The notes below the pieces were generated by a model. The model ran no database searches. It was given only the letters and a program-made list of their open reading frames with translations, and was not told the origin of the DNA. A stretch of DNA of 34,483 bases from Sphingobacteriales bacterium (GTDB taxonomy: Bacteria > Bacteroidota > Bacteroidia > Chitinophagales > Chitinophagaceae), in NCBI GenBank assembly GCA_027484425.1, contig JAIXSZ010000088.1, positions 1-34,483 of the forward strand. Direction: 5' to 3'. Both the position numbers and the translations under genes were made by a program. Of the stretch, positions 1 to 6,356 are shown in pieces; the first letter of the stretch is position 1, and every line of letters begins with the position of its first letter.

Positions 1-1
1 A

Positions 2-172
2 ATGTGGGCTGTATGGATGCGCCTGTATGAGGTTATTTATTTTCATATTGGGTTTATTGTTTATTTCTGTAGCCGTCGCTAAAAAGCTATGGCTATTGGT
101 AAGTTTTGCCGGTTCTTTGCCGGTGTTTTCATGTGTTTTGGCACTTAAGTCGTTGATTATCAATACTATTCG
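2..172. repeat. Intergenic direct repeat, copy A
   Basis: This stretch matches 682-852 at a constant offset of 680 bp with only a handful of substitutions (for example at 54, 106, 135, 142 and 165). Similarity stops abruptly after the shared string gattatcaat plus a few bases. The copy probably starts left of the window edge. It can be read as a 76-residue hydrophobic frame, but the equal tolerance of changes and the lack of a family argue for a non-coding repeat. Confidence 0.85.
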
Positions 173-224
173 TTTTCGCAGGTTTGTGGTATTTTCTGCT
201 CTGGATTATTCTGACCGTGGGCTC

Positions 225-257
225 TTACTTTTCTTTTTATTTCAAAAAGAAAAGTAA
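225..257. repeat. Perfect 14-bp inverted repeat (hairpin)
   Basis: Arms TTACTTTTCTTTTT (225-238) and AAAAAGAAAAGTAA (244-257) are exact reverse complements around a 5-nt loop. The AT-rich stem lacks the GC core of a normal intrinsic terminator. It lies inside the repeat-rich stretch just after copy A and has no counterpart after copy B, so it looks like a separate inserted module. Confidence 0.75.
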
Positions 258-508
258 CAAAAGAAAAGGAAATTTTTTGTCAATCGCTCCGCTGACAAAA
301 AAATAGCTCTACGCTGTTATCCTTCGGCTTCTGGCAGCTGCCTGGTGCTGGTTTTCTGCCGGTGCAGTACTACTATCTGGCTTTTTGTCATTGGTTAGGG
401 TTGGGGTTTATAATTTTACTTCCTGCTTTCTTCTTCGGCATCAAAAGGCACCATCAAGGGCTGGGCGTTCTTATATCTATCGGCTGGTATTTTGTAGTAA
501 CATCTGTT

Positions 509-630
509 CATATTGGGTTTATTGTCAATTTCCGACATTGCCGGTTTATTGCCGGTGGTTTCATGTGTTTTGATAGATAAATCGTTGATTATCAATACTA
601 TTCATTTTTCCGGTTTGCAAGCAATTTCTG
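509..630. repeat. Degenerate third copy of the intergenic repeat
   Basis: The strings tattgggtttattg (511), tcatgtgtttt (561) and atcgttgattatcaatacta (581) recur from copies A and B with internal deletions. The 3' part (about 601-630) aligns with 851-880 of copy B, including ttttccggt and the caatttc(c/t)gg motif, which copy A lacks. The repeat family is therefore modular. Confidence 0.65.
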
Positions 631-637
631 GTTCGGT

Positions 638-681
638 GTTTGTCTGAACCACTGATTCACCTGATTGATTTGATTTTCAGG
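638..681. repeat. Short dispersed-type leader of repeat copy B
   Basis: The sequence gtttgtctgaaccactgatt followed by cacctgattgatttgatttt directly abuts copy B. From general experience it resembles the CTGAnnCACTGATT / GATTTGATT-type interspersed intergenic sequences found in many Bacteroidota genomes. Only one copy is visible in this window, so the family assignment is from memory and not shown by the sequence. Confidence 0.4.
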
Positions 682-880
682 ATGTGGGCTGTATGGATGC
701 GCCTGTATGAGGTTATTTATTTTCATATTGGGTCTATTGTTTATTTCTGTAGCCGTCGCTAAAAAGCTATGGCTACTGGTAAGTTTTGCCGGTTCTTTGC
801 CGGTGTTTTCATGGGTTTTGGTACTTAAGTCGTTGATTATCAATGCTATTCACTTTTCCGGTATGATGACAATTTCCGGT
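682..880. repeat. Intergenic direct repeat, copy B
   Basis: The first 171 bases match copy A (2-172) at offset 680. The last 30 bases match the degenerate copy (601-630). Copy B is preceded by the 638-681 leader and followed by unique sequence. Confidence 0.85.
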
Positions 881-1157
881 AGTTTTTTGTGACGAGGCGC
901 GGCACACACTGGGGAGGATGGGGTGCTGTGGAGAGGTTTGCTGTGATGCTTTGGGAAATTATATACTGACATAATGATAGTGGGGTTTGTAAGGTAATGG
1001 ATAAATAGACTACGCTCTACTGATGCAGCAAAAACTGCGCCAACTTATGCCAAAACAGGTGTGGCAATGATTAAGATATCCACAATTTGGGATGTGGATT
1101 TATTGCAAGTGAGGAGTGGGGCTGGATAAAGAAATTTCAGCTTTCTAGCCCTGATGT

Positions 1158-1269
1158 CGTTGAGTCCCCCGCAGAAAAAGCGGGGAGACTCAACGAGGAC
1201 GGAGATATCCACAATTTTTCTTTCGCAAGCGAGACGCTTGCAGAAATTAAGACGAAGCGAGACGCTTCG
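1158..1269. repeat. Cluster of three small hairpins with purine loops
   Basis: Hairpin 1 (1158-1195) has a 15-bp stem, nine pairs then six pairs separated by one bulged A at 1186, with loop agaaaaa. Hairpin 2 (1225-1241) is GCAAGCG-aga-CGCTTGC. Hairpin 3 (1253-1269) is CGAAGCG-aga-CGCTTCG. The stems differ in sequence but the loops are all purines, the same design as the hairpins at 2892-2940 and 4592-4638. Confidence 0.75.
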
Positions 1270-1295
1270 ACTAGGGGTAGATAGTGACGGCTTAC

Positions 1296-1344
1296 GAGAA
1301 CGATTTTTATTGGTAGTTGCAGTTGAGCCCGAAGGGACAGCAAA
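1296..1344. repeat. Interspersed element, copy 1
   Basis: The bases gagaa-gatttttattgg-agtt, then cagttga and gaagg-aca, are shared with 4539-4582 despite scattered changes and a one-base gap. In both places the element lies within a hairpin-rich stretch next to a leftward gene end or start. This suggests one dispersed non-coding element. Confidence 0.55.
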
Positions 1345-1380
1345 TAACCAACAACACGCAGCATTCGTAATGATAAAATG

Positions 1381-1809
1381 CTAACTCCTGTCAGTTAACT
1401 CTTTGAGTCGCTTATGCATAACATCCGTTGTAAACGCGTCCCGATTTTGTTTATCCATTTTAGCAATGACTATTTGTTCTGGCTTTACTTCGCAGTATTT
1501 GCTGCCCCAATACATTATCTCCGTTATAATTGGATATAAATCAATTCCCTTTGAGGTTAGTTTGTATTTGAATTTTGACTTACTGCCTACAAAAACTTCC
1601 TTGGTAATTATCTCTGCTTTTTCTAGCGCTACTAACCTATCTGCTAATACATTGGTGGCAATTCCTTCGTCCATTTTTAATAAATCTCCGTAGGTATCCT
1701 TGCCTAAATAAACCATATCTCTAATAATTAACAGAGACCATTTATCCCCAATAATATCGAGTGATAGGGCTACTCCACAGCTCGATCTTGCCTTTTTTTT
1801 ATCCTCCAT
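1381..1809 (-). CDS. HxlR-family winged-helix transcriptional regulator
   Basis: The 142-residue protein has the HxlR layout: a conserved Cys near the N-terminus (SSCGVALSLDIIGDKWSLLI), the winged-helix core with ADRLVALEKAEIITKE as recognition helix and wing, and the typical LTSKGIDLYPII end. HxlR proteins are dimeric DNA-binding regulators, and several sense thiol or aldehyde stress through the N-terminal Cys. It is transcribed divergently from the YCII gene at 1914, with a 104-bp shared promoter region carrying inverted repeats that fit an HxlR operator. It most likely represses itself and the YCII-VOC pair. The inducer is not visible. Confidence 0.92.
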   Translation of the reverse strand: MEDKKKARSSCGVALSLDIIGDKWSLLIIRDMVYLGKDTYGDLLKMDEGIATNVLADRLVALEKAEIITKEVFVGSKSKFKYKLTSKGIDLYPIITEIMYWGSKYCEVKPEQIVIAKMDKQNRDAFTTDVMHKRLKELTDRS

Positions 1810-1823
1810 AAAAAATATTATCT

Positions 1824-1879
1824 ATTTACTTGCATTTTGCAAGTAAATGCCTTTATATTTGCACTTGTAATTAGCAAGT
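1824..1879. promoter_or_regulatory. Paired inverted-repeat operator between hxlR and YCII genes
   Basis: Arm pair 1 is an 11-bp perfect inverted repeat, ATTTACTTGCA (1824-1834) / TGCAAGTAAAT (1838-1848). Arm pair 2 is ACTTG (1863-1867) / CAAGT (1875-1879). Both contain the half-site ACTTG. Site 1 overlaps the putative -33 element and site 2 begins just after the -7 box of the rightward promoter, so binding would block transcription. Operator function is inferred. Confidence 0.65.
1830..1861 (+). promoter_or_regulatory. Bacteroidota promoter for the YCII-VOC genes
   Basis: TTG at 1830-1832 and TATATTTG (TAnnTTTG -7 box) at 1854-1861 are separated by 21 bp. The predicted start site is about 45 nt upstream of the YCII start codon. 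On the other strand, TACATTTG at 1888-1881 could serve hxlR, but I see no well-spaced -33 element for it. Confidence 0.55.
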
Positions 1880-1913
1880 ACAAATGTAAACAATAAAAAA
1901 CAATCAGAATAAA

Positions 1914-2270
1914 ATGGAAAAATTTATGTTTTTATTCAGGGGCGGAGACACTCACGTCCACAATGCCAAAGACTCAGACGAAGTAAGGGCATACATTCAA
2001 TCATGGATTACCTGGCAACAAGATCTTGGTAAGAAGGGAATCCTGGCAGGGGGACAACCGCTTCAGAGGACTGGTAAACAGGTAAACGGAAAAAACAAAG
2101 TTGTGACAGATGGTCCGTTTGTGGAAGCGAATGAAACGGTGGGTGGGTACCTTATCGTTAATGCAACAGACATTAACGAGGCTGTAGAGATAGCAAAGGG
2201 GTGTCCGATTTTTGAAGAGGACGGAAAATTAGAAGTTCGCCCAATTCAGTTTCAGCAATTGGAAAATTAA
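1914..2270 (+). CDS. YCII-related domain protein (DGPF family)
   Basis: The 118-residue protein has the alpha/beta YCII fold signature. An N-terminal strand MEKFMFLFRG is followed by a helix ending in WQQDLG, then GILAGGQPL, the diagnostic VTDGPF (D66-F69) and ETVGGYLIV, and a final helix with the strand LEVRPI. Members are small dimeric proteins of mostly unknown activity, and some act as dehalogenase-like or ECF-sigma partner proteins. It is read divergently from the HxlR regulator and is followed 107 bp later by a VOC protein in the same direction. The two probably form a small HxlR-controlled stress or detoxification unit. Confidence 0.9.
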   Translation: MEKFMFLFRGGDTHVHNAKDSDEVRAYIQSWITWQQDLGKKGILAGGQPLQRTGKQVNGKNKVVTDGPFVEANETVGGYLIVNATDINEAVEIAKGCPIFEEDGKLEVRPIQFQQLEN

Positions 2271-2377
2271 GGTTCGACTCTGCTAAGACAGTGGTCAACA
2301 AATATTCTGCAACATTTAAGACTTAGTGAATAAAATACAAACAACTAAACAACACAAACAACTAAAATTCAATAAAC

Positions 2378-2752
2378 ATGGTAAATACTCTCAATTGGTT
2401 TGAAATCCCAGCAACAGATTTCGCAAGAGCAATAGCATTTTATGCTACAGTGTTAGATGCTCCAATACATGTAGACCCTAGCCCTCATATGCAATATGCC
2501 TATTTACCGTCTGATACACAAAAAGGCGGATTTGGTGGCGCAATAGCTAGTGGCGAAAACTTTGTTCCTGCAATGACCGGCACAACTGTTTACTTAGATG
2601 GCGGAAATGACCTTTCGGTTCCATTGGGCAGAGTAGAAAGCGCCGGTGGCAGGGTAATTCTGCCGAAAACTGGTATAGGTGGCAATAGGGGCTTTATTGC
2701 TCTTTTTCTAGACACCGAAGGAAACAAGGTAGGATTACATTCAATAGGTTAA
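2378..2752 (+). CDS. VOC (glyoxalase/bleomycin resistance) family protein
   Basis: The 124-residue protein has one vicinal oxygen chelate unit. It starts NTLNWFEIPATDFARAIAFY, the standard beta-alpha opening with a potential metal-ligand Glu at position 9. It ends FLDTEGNKVGLHS, the usual DxEGN turn and final strand. Such proteins are metal-dependent isomerases, dioxygenases or drug-binding proteins, and sequence alone does not fix the substrate. It follows the YCII gene in the same direction and is probably co-regulated by the HxlR protein. A hairpin followed by a T-run after the stop is a plausible terminator. Confidence 0.9.
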   Translation: MVNTLNWFEIPATDFARAIAFYATVLDAPIHVDPSPHMQYAYLPSDTQKGGFGGAIASGENFVPAMTGTTVYLDGGNDLSVPLGRVESAGGRVILPKTGIGGNRGFIALFLDTEGNKVGLHSIG

Positions 2753-2779
2753 GATAGCCTGCCCCGAAATTTGTACAAT

Positions 2780-2822
2780 AGCTGATAGGAGTGTTATTAT
2801 TGACATTTCTATCAGCTTTTTG
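2780..2822 (+). terminator. Probable terminator after the VOC gene
   Basis: AGCTGATAG (2780-2788) pairs with CTATCAGCT (2809-2817) across a 20-nt loop and runs into TTTTTG. The long loop makes it moderate rather than strong. Confidence 0.5.
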
Positions 2823-2891
2823 CTATGTGCATCGGGGGGTTACGTACAATCCCCTACTGATATATCTCGGAAGGAACAACAGTAGTTTTAC

Positions 2892-2940
2892 GCCAGTGAA
2901 AAACACTGGCACAAATATAGACACCAGTCGAAAAGACTGG
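2892..2940. repeat. Two adjacent small hairpins
   Basis: GCCAGTG-aaaaa-CACTGGC (2892-2910) is followed by CCAGTC-gaaaa-GACTGG (2924-2940) and then cgccaaa. An alternative pairing of CGCCAGT (2891-2897) with ACTGGCG (2936-2942) is possible. The trailing cgccaaa also follows the hairpin ending at 4638, which suggests one repeat family. It lies between the convergent VOC and nuclease genes. Confidence 0.65.
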
Positions 2941-2992
2941 CGCCAAATTTGTTTAACACTTAAACCAAATGGGGTACCATAGGACGAAGGGT

Positions 2993-4024
2993 TTATAAAA
3001 TAGGACGATTGGGGGTGTTAATTTGCTCAGCAATAAGCCTCTTTTCTCTTGCTATTTCGGCTATTAACTCTTGCTCGGTAGGTAGGTATAAACGATATTT
3101 AGTAGCAAAAAGCTGCTCATTCCCATTCAGTATTGAGTATTTGACCACTGTCTCGTCCTTCTCGTCGCAAAGAATTATACCAATAGTAGGGTTGTCACTA
3201 TCAGTTCGTTTGAGGTCGTCGAACATTCTTATGTACATGTCCATTTGCCCAGTATCCTGATGGCTAAGTTTACCAGTTTTCAAATCAATTAGTACAAAAC
3301 ATTTAAGAATGTAATTGTAGAAAACAAGATCGATATAAAAATGTGATGTTTCGGTGCTTATTCTAAACTGCCTGCCGATAAACGAAAACCCTTTCCCAAG
3401 TTCTAAAAGAAAATGCTGTAGATTATTGATTAATGCAGTTTCTAATTCATGTTCGGATATTTGGTAAGGTTGCTCTATGTTTAAAAACTCAAAGACATAT
3501 GGGTCTTTGATGAAATCTGAGGAATTCTGTTTATCAGACATTGAACTCGGTTCTGCATTTTTATTGTTTTGAGAAGACAATATTCGTTCATAATAGTGTG
3601 AATAAATATTTCTCTCTAATACTCGTGATGACCAGTTTTGTTGCGCGCACTCTTTCAGGTAATATGACCTTGCATTTACATTTTCAACTCTCATTATTAG
3701 CCGATAATGGGTCCATGTCAATTCGCTACGCAGTGCGTAGCCTTTTTCAAGTTCGGGAAAAACAAGATAAAATTTCCTGAAATTCTTAAGATTTGCATAA
3801 GAAAATCCCTTGCCAAATTCTACAGTAAGCGACATTGAAAGTTCCTTTAAAAGCCCTTCTCCATAGGATGCTCTTTCTTTACCTTGCTGTTCTTCTTGAA
3901 CTATACGTTTGCCTAAAAGCCAGTACGCTTTCACCATCGAAGCGTTTATGGCAGTGTAAGCTTGCTCTCTTGCAGAGGCAAGGATAGTTTTGACATCAGC
4001 AATAAAATTGTCACTTAAATGCAT
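2993..4024 (-). CDS. YhcG-type PD-(D/E)xK nuclease domain protein
   Basis: The 343-residue protein has the two-part DUF1016 layout. The N-terminal helical domain (residues 1-150) carries the family motifs YGEGLLKELS, GFSYANLKNFRKFY and LTWTHYRLIMRV. The C-terminal nuclease domain carries E195, D232 in FYIDLVFYN, and D247-L-K249 in VLIDLK, with GQMDMYI after it; most relatives have ELK at the last position. I chose the ATG at 4024 because homologues begin close to the helical domain and a -7 box lies 5 nt upstream; an in-frame start at 4057 would lie upstream of that box. YhcG proteins are often found beside restriction-modification and defence genes and may cleave branched DNA. This one sits between a broken toxin gene and a repeat-rich gap. 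Confidence 0.88.
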   Translation of the reverse strand: MHLSDNFIADVKTILASAREQAYTAINASMVKAYWLLGKRIVQEEQQGKERASYGEGLLKELSMSLTVEFGKGFSYANLKNFRKFYLVFPELEKGYALRSELTWTHYRLIMRVENVNARSYYLKECAQQNWSSRVLERNIYSHYYERILSSQNNKNAEPSSMSDKQNSSDFIKDPYVFEFLNIEQPYQISEHELETALINNLQHFLLELGKGFSFIGRQFRISTETSHFYIDLVFYNYILKCFVLIDLKTGKLSHQDTGQMDMYIRMFDDLKRTDSDNPTIGIILCDEKDETVVKYSILNGNEQLFATKYRLYLPTEQELIAEIAREKRLIAEQINTPNRPIL

Positions 4025-4029
4025 TAAAA

Positions 4030-4037
4030 CAAAAGTA
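4030..4037 (-). promoter_or_regulatory. -7 box 5 nt before the YhcG-type gene start
   Basis: On the minus strand TACTTTTG matches TAnnTTTG, followed by TTTTA and then the ATG. This predicts a leaderless or near-leaderless transcript and supports the 4024 start. Confidence 0.5.
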
Positions 4038-4166
4038 AGACAGTAAAAAGAAAACAAAGAGACAATATGGAGTGATAATGCTGAACTGTAGCATACATAC
4101 TGTAGAAATGGTGAAAGAGATGGTTATGAATGAGTACGAGTGGTGGGTATTTAGGTCAGTGAAGAT

Positions 4167-4265
4167 TCCAATATTTTCAATTTCGGTAGTGAGTGAAGGG
4201 TATTTTTGAATTAGCTTTTTGGCTTCTTTCCGAAAGTTGGTGATGGTTTCGACTTTATAACTCAT
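4167..4265 (-). pseudogene. Truncated RelE/ParE-like toxin
   Basis: The first 33 residues (MSYKVETITNFRKEAKKLIQ, then KYPSL and a short helix) match the start of the RelE/ParE-type toxins common in Bacteroidota. After about residue 33 the family similarity stops. The frame continues as unrelated hydrophobic sequence to 4011 and overlaps the start of the YhcG gene. The RNase core with its basic and aromatic catalytic residues is missing, so the protein cannot be a working toxin of this family. It overlaps the intact antitoxin gene by 11 nt, the usual TA arrangement. No lost 3' part was found on the far side of the YhcG gene. Confidence 0.7.
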
Positions 4266-4473
4266 TCAGAAAGTCTTTTAGTGGTACTGATTTTTTTTTG
4301 CCTTGTTTAATCAGGTTTACTTCCTCCACTGCTTCTTCTAAGTCAGATTTTATTTGCAACGCTTCCTCATATTTTTTCAACCTATTGAGTAGCTTTTCCC
4401 ATTGCGCTACAGGTAACTGTACGGCTTGAGTATGCCCATTTATGTCATTTACGTATTGTAGTGCAAATTTCAT
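4255..4473 (-). CDS. Antitoxin of a decayed type II TA pair
   Basis: This is a 72-residue acidic protein. The first strand MKFALQYVNDINGHTQAVQL leads into a predicted coiled-coil or helix (QWEKLLNRLKKYEEALQIKS) and a C-terminal toxin-binding tail KKKSVPLKDFLNEL. It fits the small antitoxins that precede RelE/ParE toxins in Bacteroidota. The start is the ATG at 4473, just after a TTG at 4476; a TAAGTTTG -7 box ends 4 nt upstream. Its toxin partner is truncated, so the gene is either a leftover or acts as a solitary regulator. Confidence 0.75.
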   Translation of the reverse strand: MKFALQYVNDINGHTQAVQLPVAQWEKLLNRLKKYEEALQIKSDLEEAVEEVNLIKQGKKKSVPLKDFLNEL

Positions 4474-4477
4474 CAAC

Positions 4478-4485
4478 CAAACTTA
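4478..4485 (-). promoter_or_regulatory. -7 box 4 nt before the antitoxin start
   Basis: TAAGTTTG on the minus strand is followed by GTTG and the ATG at 4473. The position predicts a leaderless message. Confidence 0.5.
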
Positions 4486-4538
4486 TGAAGTTTTAAGGAA
4501 GTAATATTCATTTAGCTGCAAAAGGTAAAGGCGTTCAG

Positions 4539-4638
4539 GAGAATGATTTTTATTGGAAGTTCAGTTGAACTGAAGGAACAACTGGTGACAACAGTCTGGA
4601 GACTGACTACCACTGTGGCGTAGTGGGAGACTACGCCA
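4539..4638. repeat. Interspersed element copy 2 with two hairpins
   Basis: Bases 4539-4582 match the element at 1296-1344. CAGTCT (4592-4597) pairs with AGACTG (4600-4605). A 9-bp stem, TGGCGTAGT (4616-4624) / ACTACGCCA (4630-4638) with loop gggag, follows. It lies downstream of the leftward 378-residue gene and could also slow transcription, although no T-run is present. Confidence 0.6.
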
Positions 4639-4680
4639 AACAATAATTATGTATATTAATTCATACTACGCTTAGCTGGG

Positions 4681-5817
4681 TTATTTCATTACATGATCAA
4701 AAATAGAAACATCGTCAAGTGTACTGATCCGTTTTCCAGGTACTAATCTACCTTTAACTTTTACTATACCTCCACCTTGCCCGTGTGCACGATATGCAAT
4801 TTCATACCATTCAGTAGAGAGATTAACTCTAGCATTAACGATTTCACTATCTATTATTAATGCAAGAATTACCTCTCCACATCGTCGTCCGTCATCACCC
4901 TCGTTACCATTGAGGCTTTCCACAGTGCCAAAAAATGTATCAGCTGTTTCCTTACTCTGTGGTTTAAAATAATTTTTTAGTTCATCAATTTTAGGCTTGA
5001 ACGAATAAGGAAACCTTACGGTTGTTTGAATTTGTGGAGCAGGGAGTTTCTGCAAATAAGCTCTACTCCAATTGAATTTTAGTTCATAAGGCAACTCCCT
5101 TTCGTCATCAAAAAGACCTATCAAAGCATCACAAAAATTGTAAGAAATTATGGGCTTTTCTGCATTTGACTGTTCTTCTAGTAGCTGGTCAAAGCTATCT
5201 TCCTCAACAGATTGCAATACTTTCAACGCTCCATTATTTATTAGCTCAAATGCTTTACGGCTAATGGGTTTCCCACTCTCAAATTCAAATAAACTAGGTG
5301 TTGGCGCTGATTCTAATTGAATTGGACATGATACTTTAAGTATAAAACTTCCTTCTTCAGTATGACGGAATCGTGTTTTTTTTAAGAGTTCAGTAGCTTC
5401 TGTTCTACCTAATCGTTTGTGATATAGCACAGGATTAATTACTGAGCTACCCGCTGCAAGAATCATTTGTTTTGTCGCCTCTATTGACTCCAAAGCTTCC
5501 TGAAAAGAAAGTGAGTTTACAATCTTATTTTCAGAATAGTATCGTAAACTAATAACATCATCATTTACCTCCCGTATTTCTTCAAAAATATGAAATATAG
5601 ATTTCTTGTTTTGGTCTGCTAATTTTGATATTGAGAGCTCTGCAAGACTATTGAAATTTGGATCATTAGGCTCAATAGGAATCATTAATTGTTTATAATC
5701 CATGTTAGGGCTATTAAGGACAAACAAACCCTCTTTTATGGCATCTTTAACTAGTGTCCAGCCATAACTTATAGCATAGTCTCTAATTTCTATTGAAGTT
5801 ACATCTATTATTCTCAT
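4681..5817 (-). CDS. Unrecognised 378-residue partner of the DUF4365 protein
   Basis: I cannot assign a named family. The protein is soluble-looking with no signal peptide or membrane segment. The first ~100 residues contain alternating strands and helices (LMIPIEPNDPNF, IFHIFEEIREVNDDVISLRYY). A middle part (about 110-230) includes AAGSSVINP, GSFILKVSCPI and SYNFCDALIGL. The C-terminal ~90 residues look like a small beta-barrel (FFGTVESLNG, AYRAHGQGG, VKVKGRLVPGKRISTLDDV). No nuclease, ATPase or protease motif was seen. The start codon lies 2 nt after the stop of the DUF4365 gene (TAG-CT-ATG), so the two are almost certainly translationally coupled and work together, perhaps as sensor or regulator plus nuclease. 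That role is an inference. Confidence 0.75.
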   Translation of the reverse strand: MRIIDVTSIEIRDYAISYGWTLVKDAIKEGLFVLNSPNMDYKQLMIPIEPNDPNFNSLAELSISKLADQNKKSIFHIFEEIREVNDDVISLRYYSENKIVNSLSFQEALESIEATKQMILAAGSSVINPVLYHKRLGRTEATELLKKTRFRHTEEGSFILKVSCPIQLESAPTPSLFEFESGKPISRKAFELINNGALKVLQSVEEDSFDQLLEEQSNAEKPIISYNFCDALIGLFDDERELPYELKFNWSRAYLQKLPAPQIQTTVRFPYSFKPKIDELKNYFKPQSKETADTFFGTVESLNGNEGDDGRRCGEVILALIIDSEIVNARVNLSTEWYEIAYRAHGQGGGIVKVKGRLVPGKRISTLDDVSIFDHVMK

Positions 5818-5819
5818 AG

Positions 5820-6356
5820 CTATGGTAAATTATAGTTTGGAAGACTACCTACACCTATTTGTTGACACAAAGCACTAAGGCTGTCTGGTGTTAATAAATT
5901 CGCTTTGGGCAAATAAATTGTCTGACTTACTTCATTTGCAGAAGCTACAGCACCATAAAGACAAACCCAATATGCTGCTTGTTTAAGTAACAATTCATCT
6001 TCTGTTATGTTTACCCAATCTGTAATATTGGTTGGCAAAAACAAAACAACTAATATTCTGTGTGGCTCACCAGAATTCGTCCTTAACCGGTTATATTGTT
6101 CTATTCCTCTAAATGGATAAGAAATGTGTGTTGCTGTTTCCGCTCCTCTATTTTTTGTAGCTTTTAATTGAATTCTAAGAGAAACATCACTGCGCCACGT
6201 ACCAGGAATGGGAGCGAAAAAATCCACTTGTGCATCGATTCCATAGTTGTCTCCATGGCGATTCTCAACCTTGCAATTCAAACCAGCTCTGCTGGAAACC
6301 GCATGCAAATATGCGTAACTCAATTCTGATTCTATGTCATTTTCAGGTAGGGGCAT
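5820..6356 (-). CDS. DUF4365 domain protein (PD-(D/E)xK-like nuclease fold)
   Basis: The 178-residue protein matches the DUF4365 pattern: ESELSYAYLHAVSSRAG at the N-terminus, DNYGIDAQVDF with D41, RIQLKAT with Q63-x-K65, then YNRLRTNSGEPHRILVVLFLP and AYWVCLYG. Acidic residue, D and Q-x-K in this order are the hallmarks of a PD-(D/E)xK nuclease core with a QxK variant, as in several restriction-like enzymes. DUF4365 genes are frequent in anti-phage islands, but I know of no settled reaction for this branch. It is the first gene of a two-gene operon with the unrecognised 378-residue protein. No clear promoter was found in the 293 bp upstream. Confidence 0.85.
   Translation of the reverse strand: MPLPENDIESELSYAYLHAVSSRAGLNCKVENRHGDNYGIDAQVDFFAPIPGTWRSDVSLRIQLKATKNRGAETATHISYPFRGIEQYNRLRTNSGEPHRILVVLFLPTNITDWVNITEDELLLKQAAYWVCLYGAVASANEVSQTIYLPKANLLTPDSLSALCQQIGVGSLPNYNLP

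Larger units (their letters stand above)
1..1380. other. Gene-free leading region made of repeats and hairpins
   Basis: I see no credible protein-coding gene here. Short open frames exist, but the longest ones (27-257 and 707-892) are simply the two copies of a DNA repeat, and they have no recognisable protein family or start signal. The region contains two near-identical direct repeats 680 bp apart, a degenerate third copy, a 14-bp perfect hairpin, and a cluster of small hairpins at 1158-1269. The 15-base string starting at 1074 (agatatccacaattt) recurs at 1203. The overall picture is a mosaic of intergenic repeats, which often accumulate between accessory cassettes in Bacteroidota. Confidence 0.7.

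Noticed and set aside
27..257. 76-residue hydrophobic open frame, with a second version at 707-892
   Set aside because: Both are copies of the same DNA repeat. The C-terminal parts differ because the repeat ends, there is no protein family, and the third copy is not open.
1087..1384. Overlapping small open frames around the hairpin cluster
   Set aside because: They run through hairpin stems, have skewed composition and no family resemblance.
2892..2940. Possible CRISPR-like array of short palindromic repeats
   Set aside because: There are only two hairpins with different stems, no regular spacers and no cas genes.
2791..2982. 63-residue open frame after the VOC gene
   Set aside because: It spans the terminator and the mini-hairpins and resembles no protein. 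It was also checked as a possible lost 3' end of the broken toxin and does not match.
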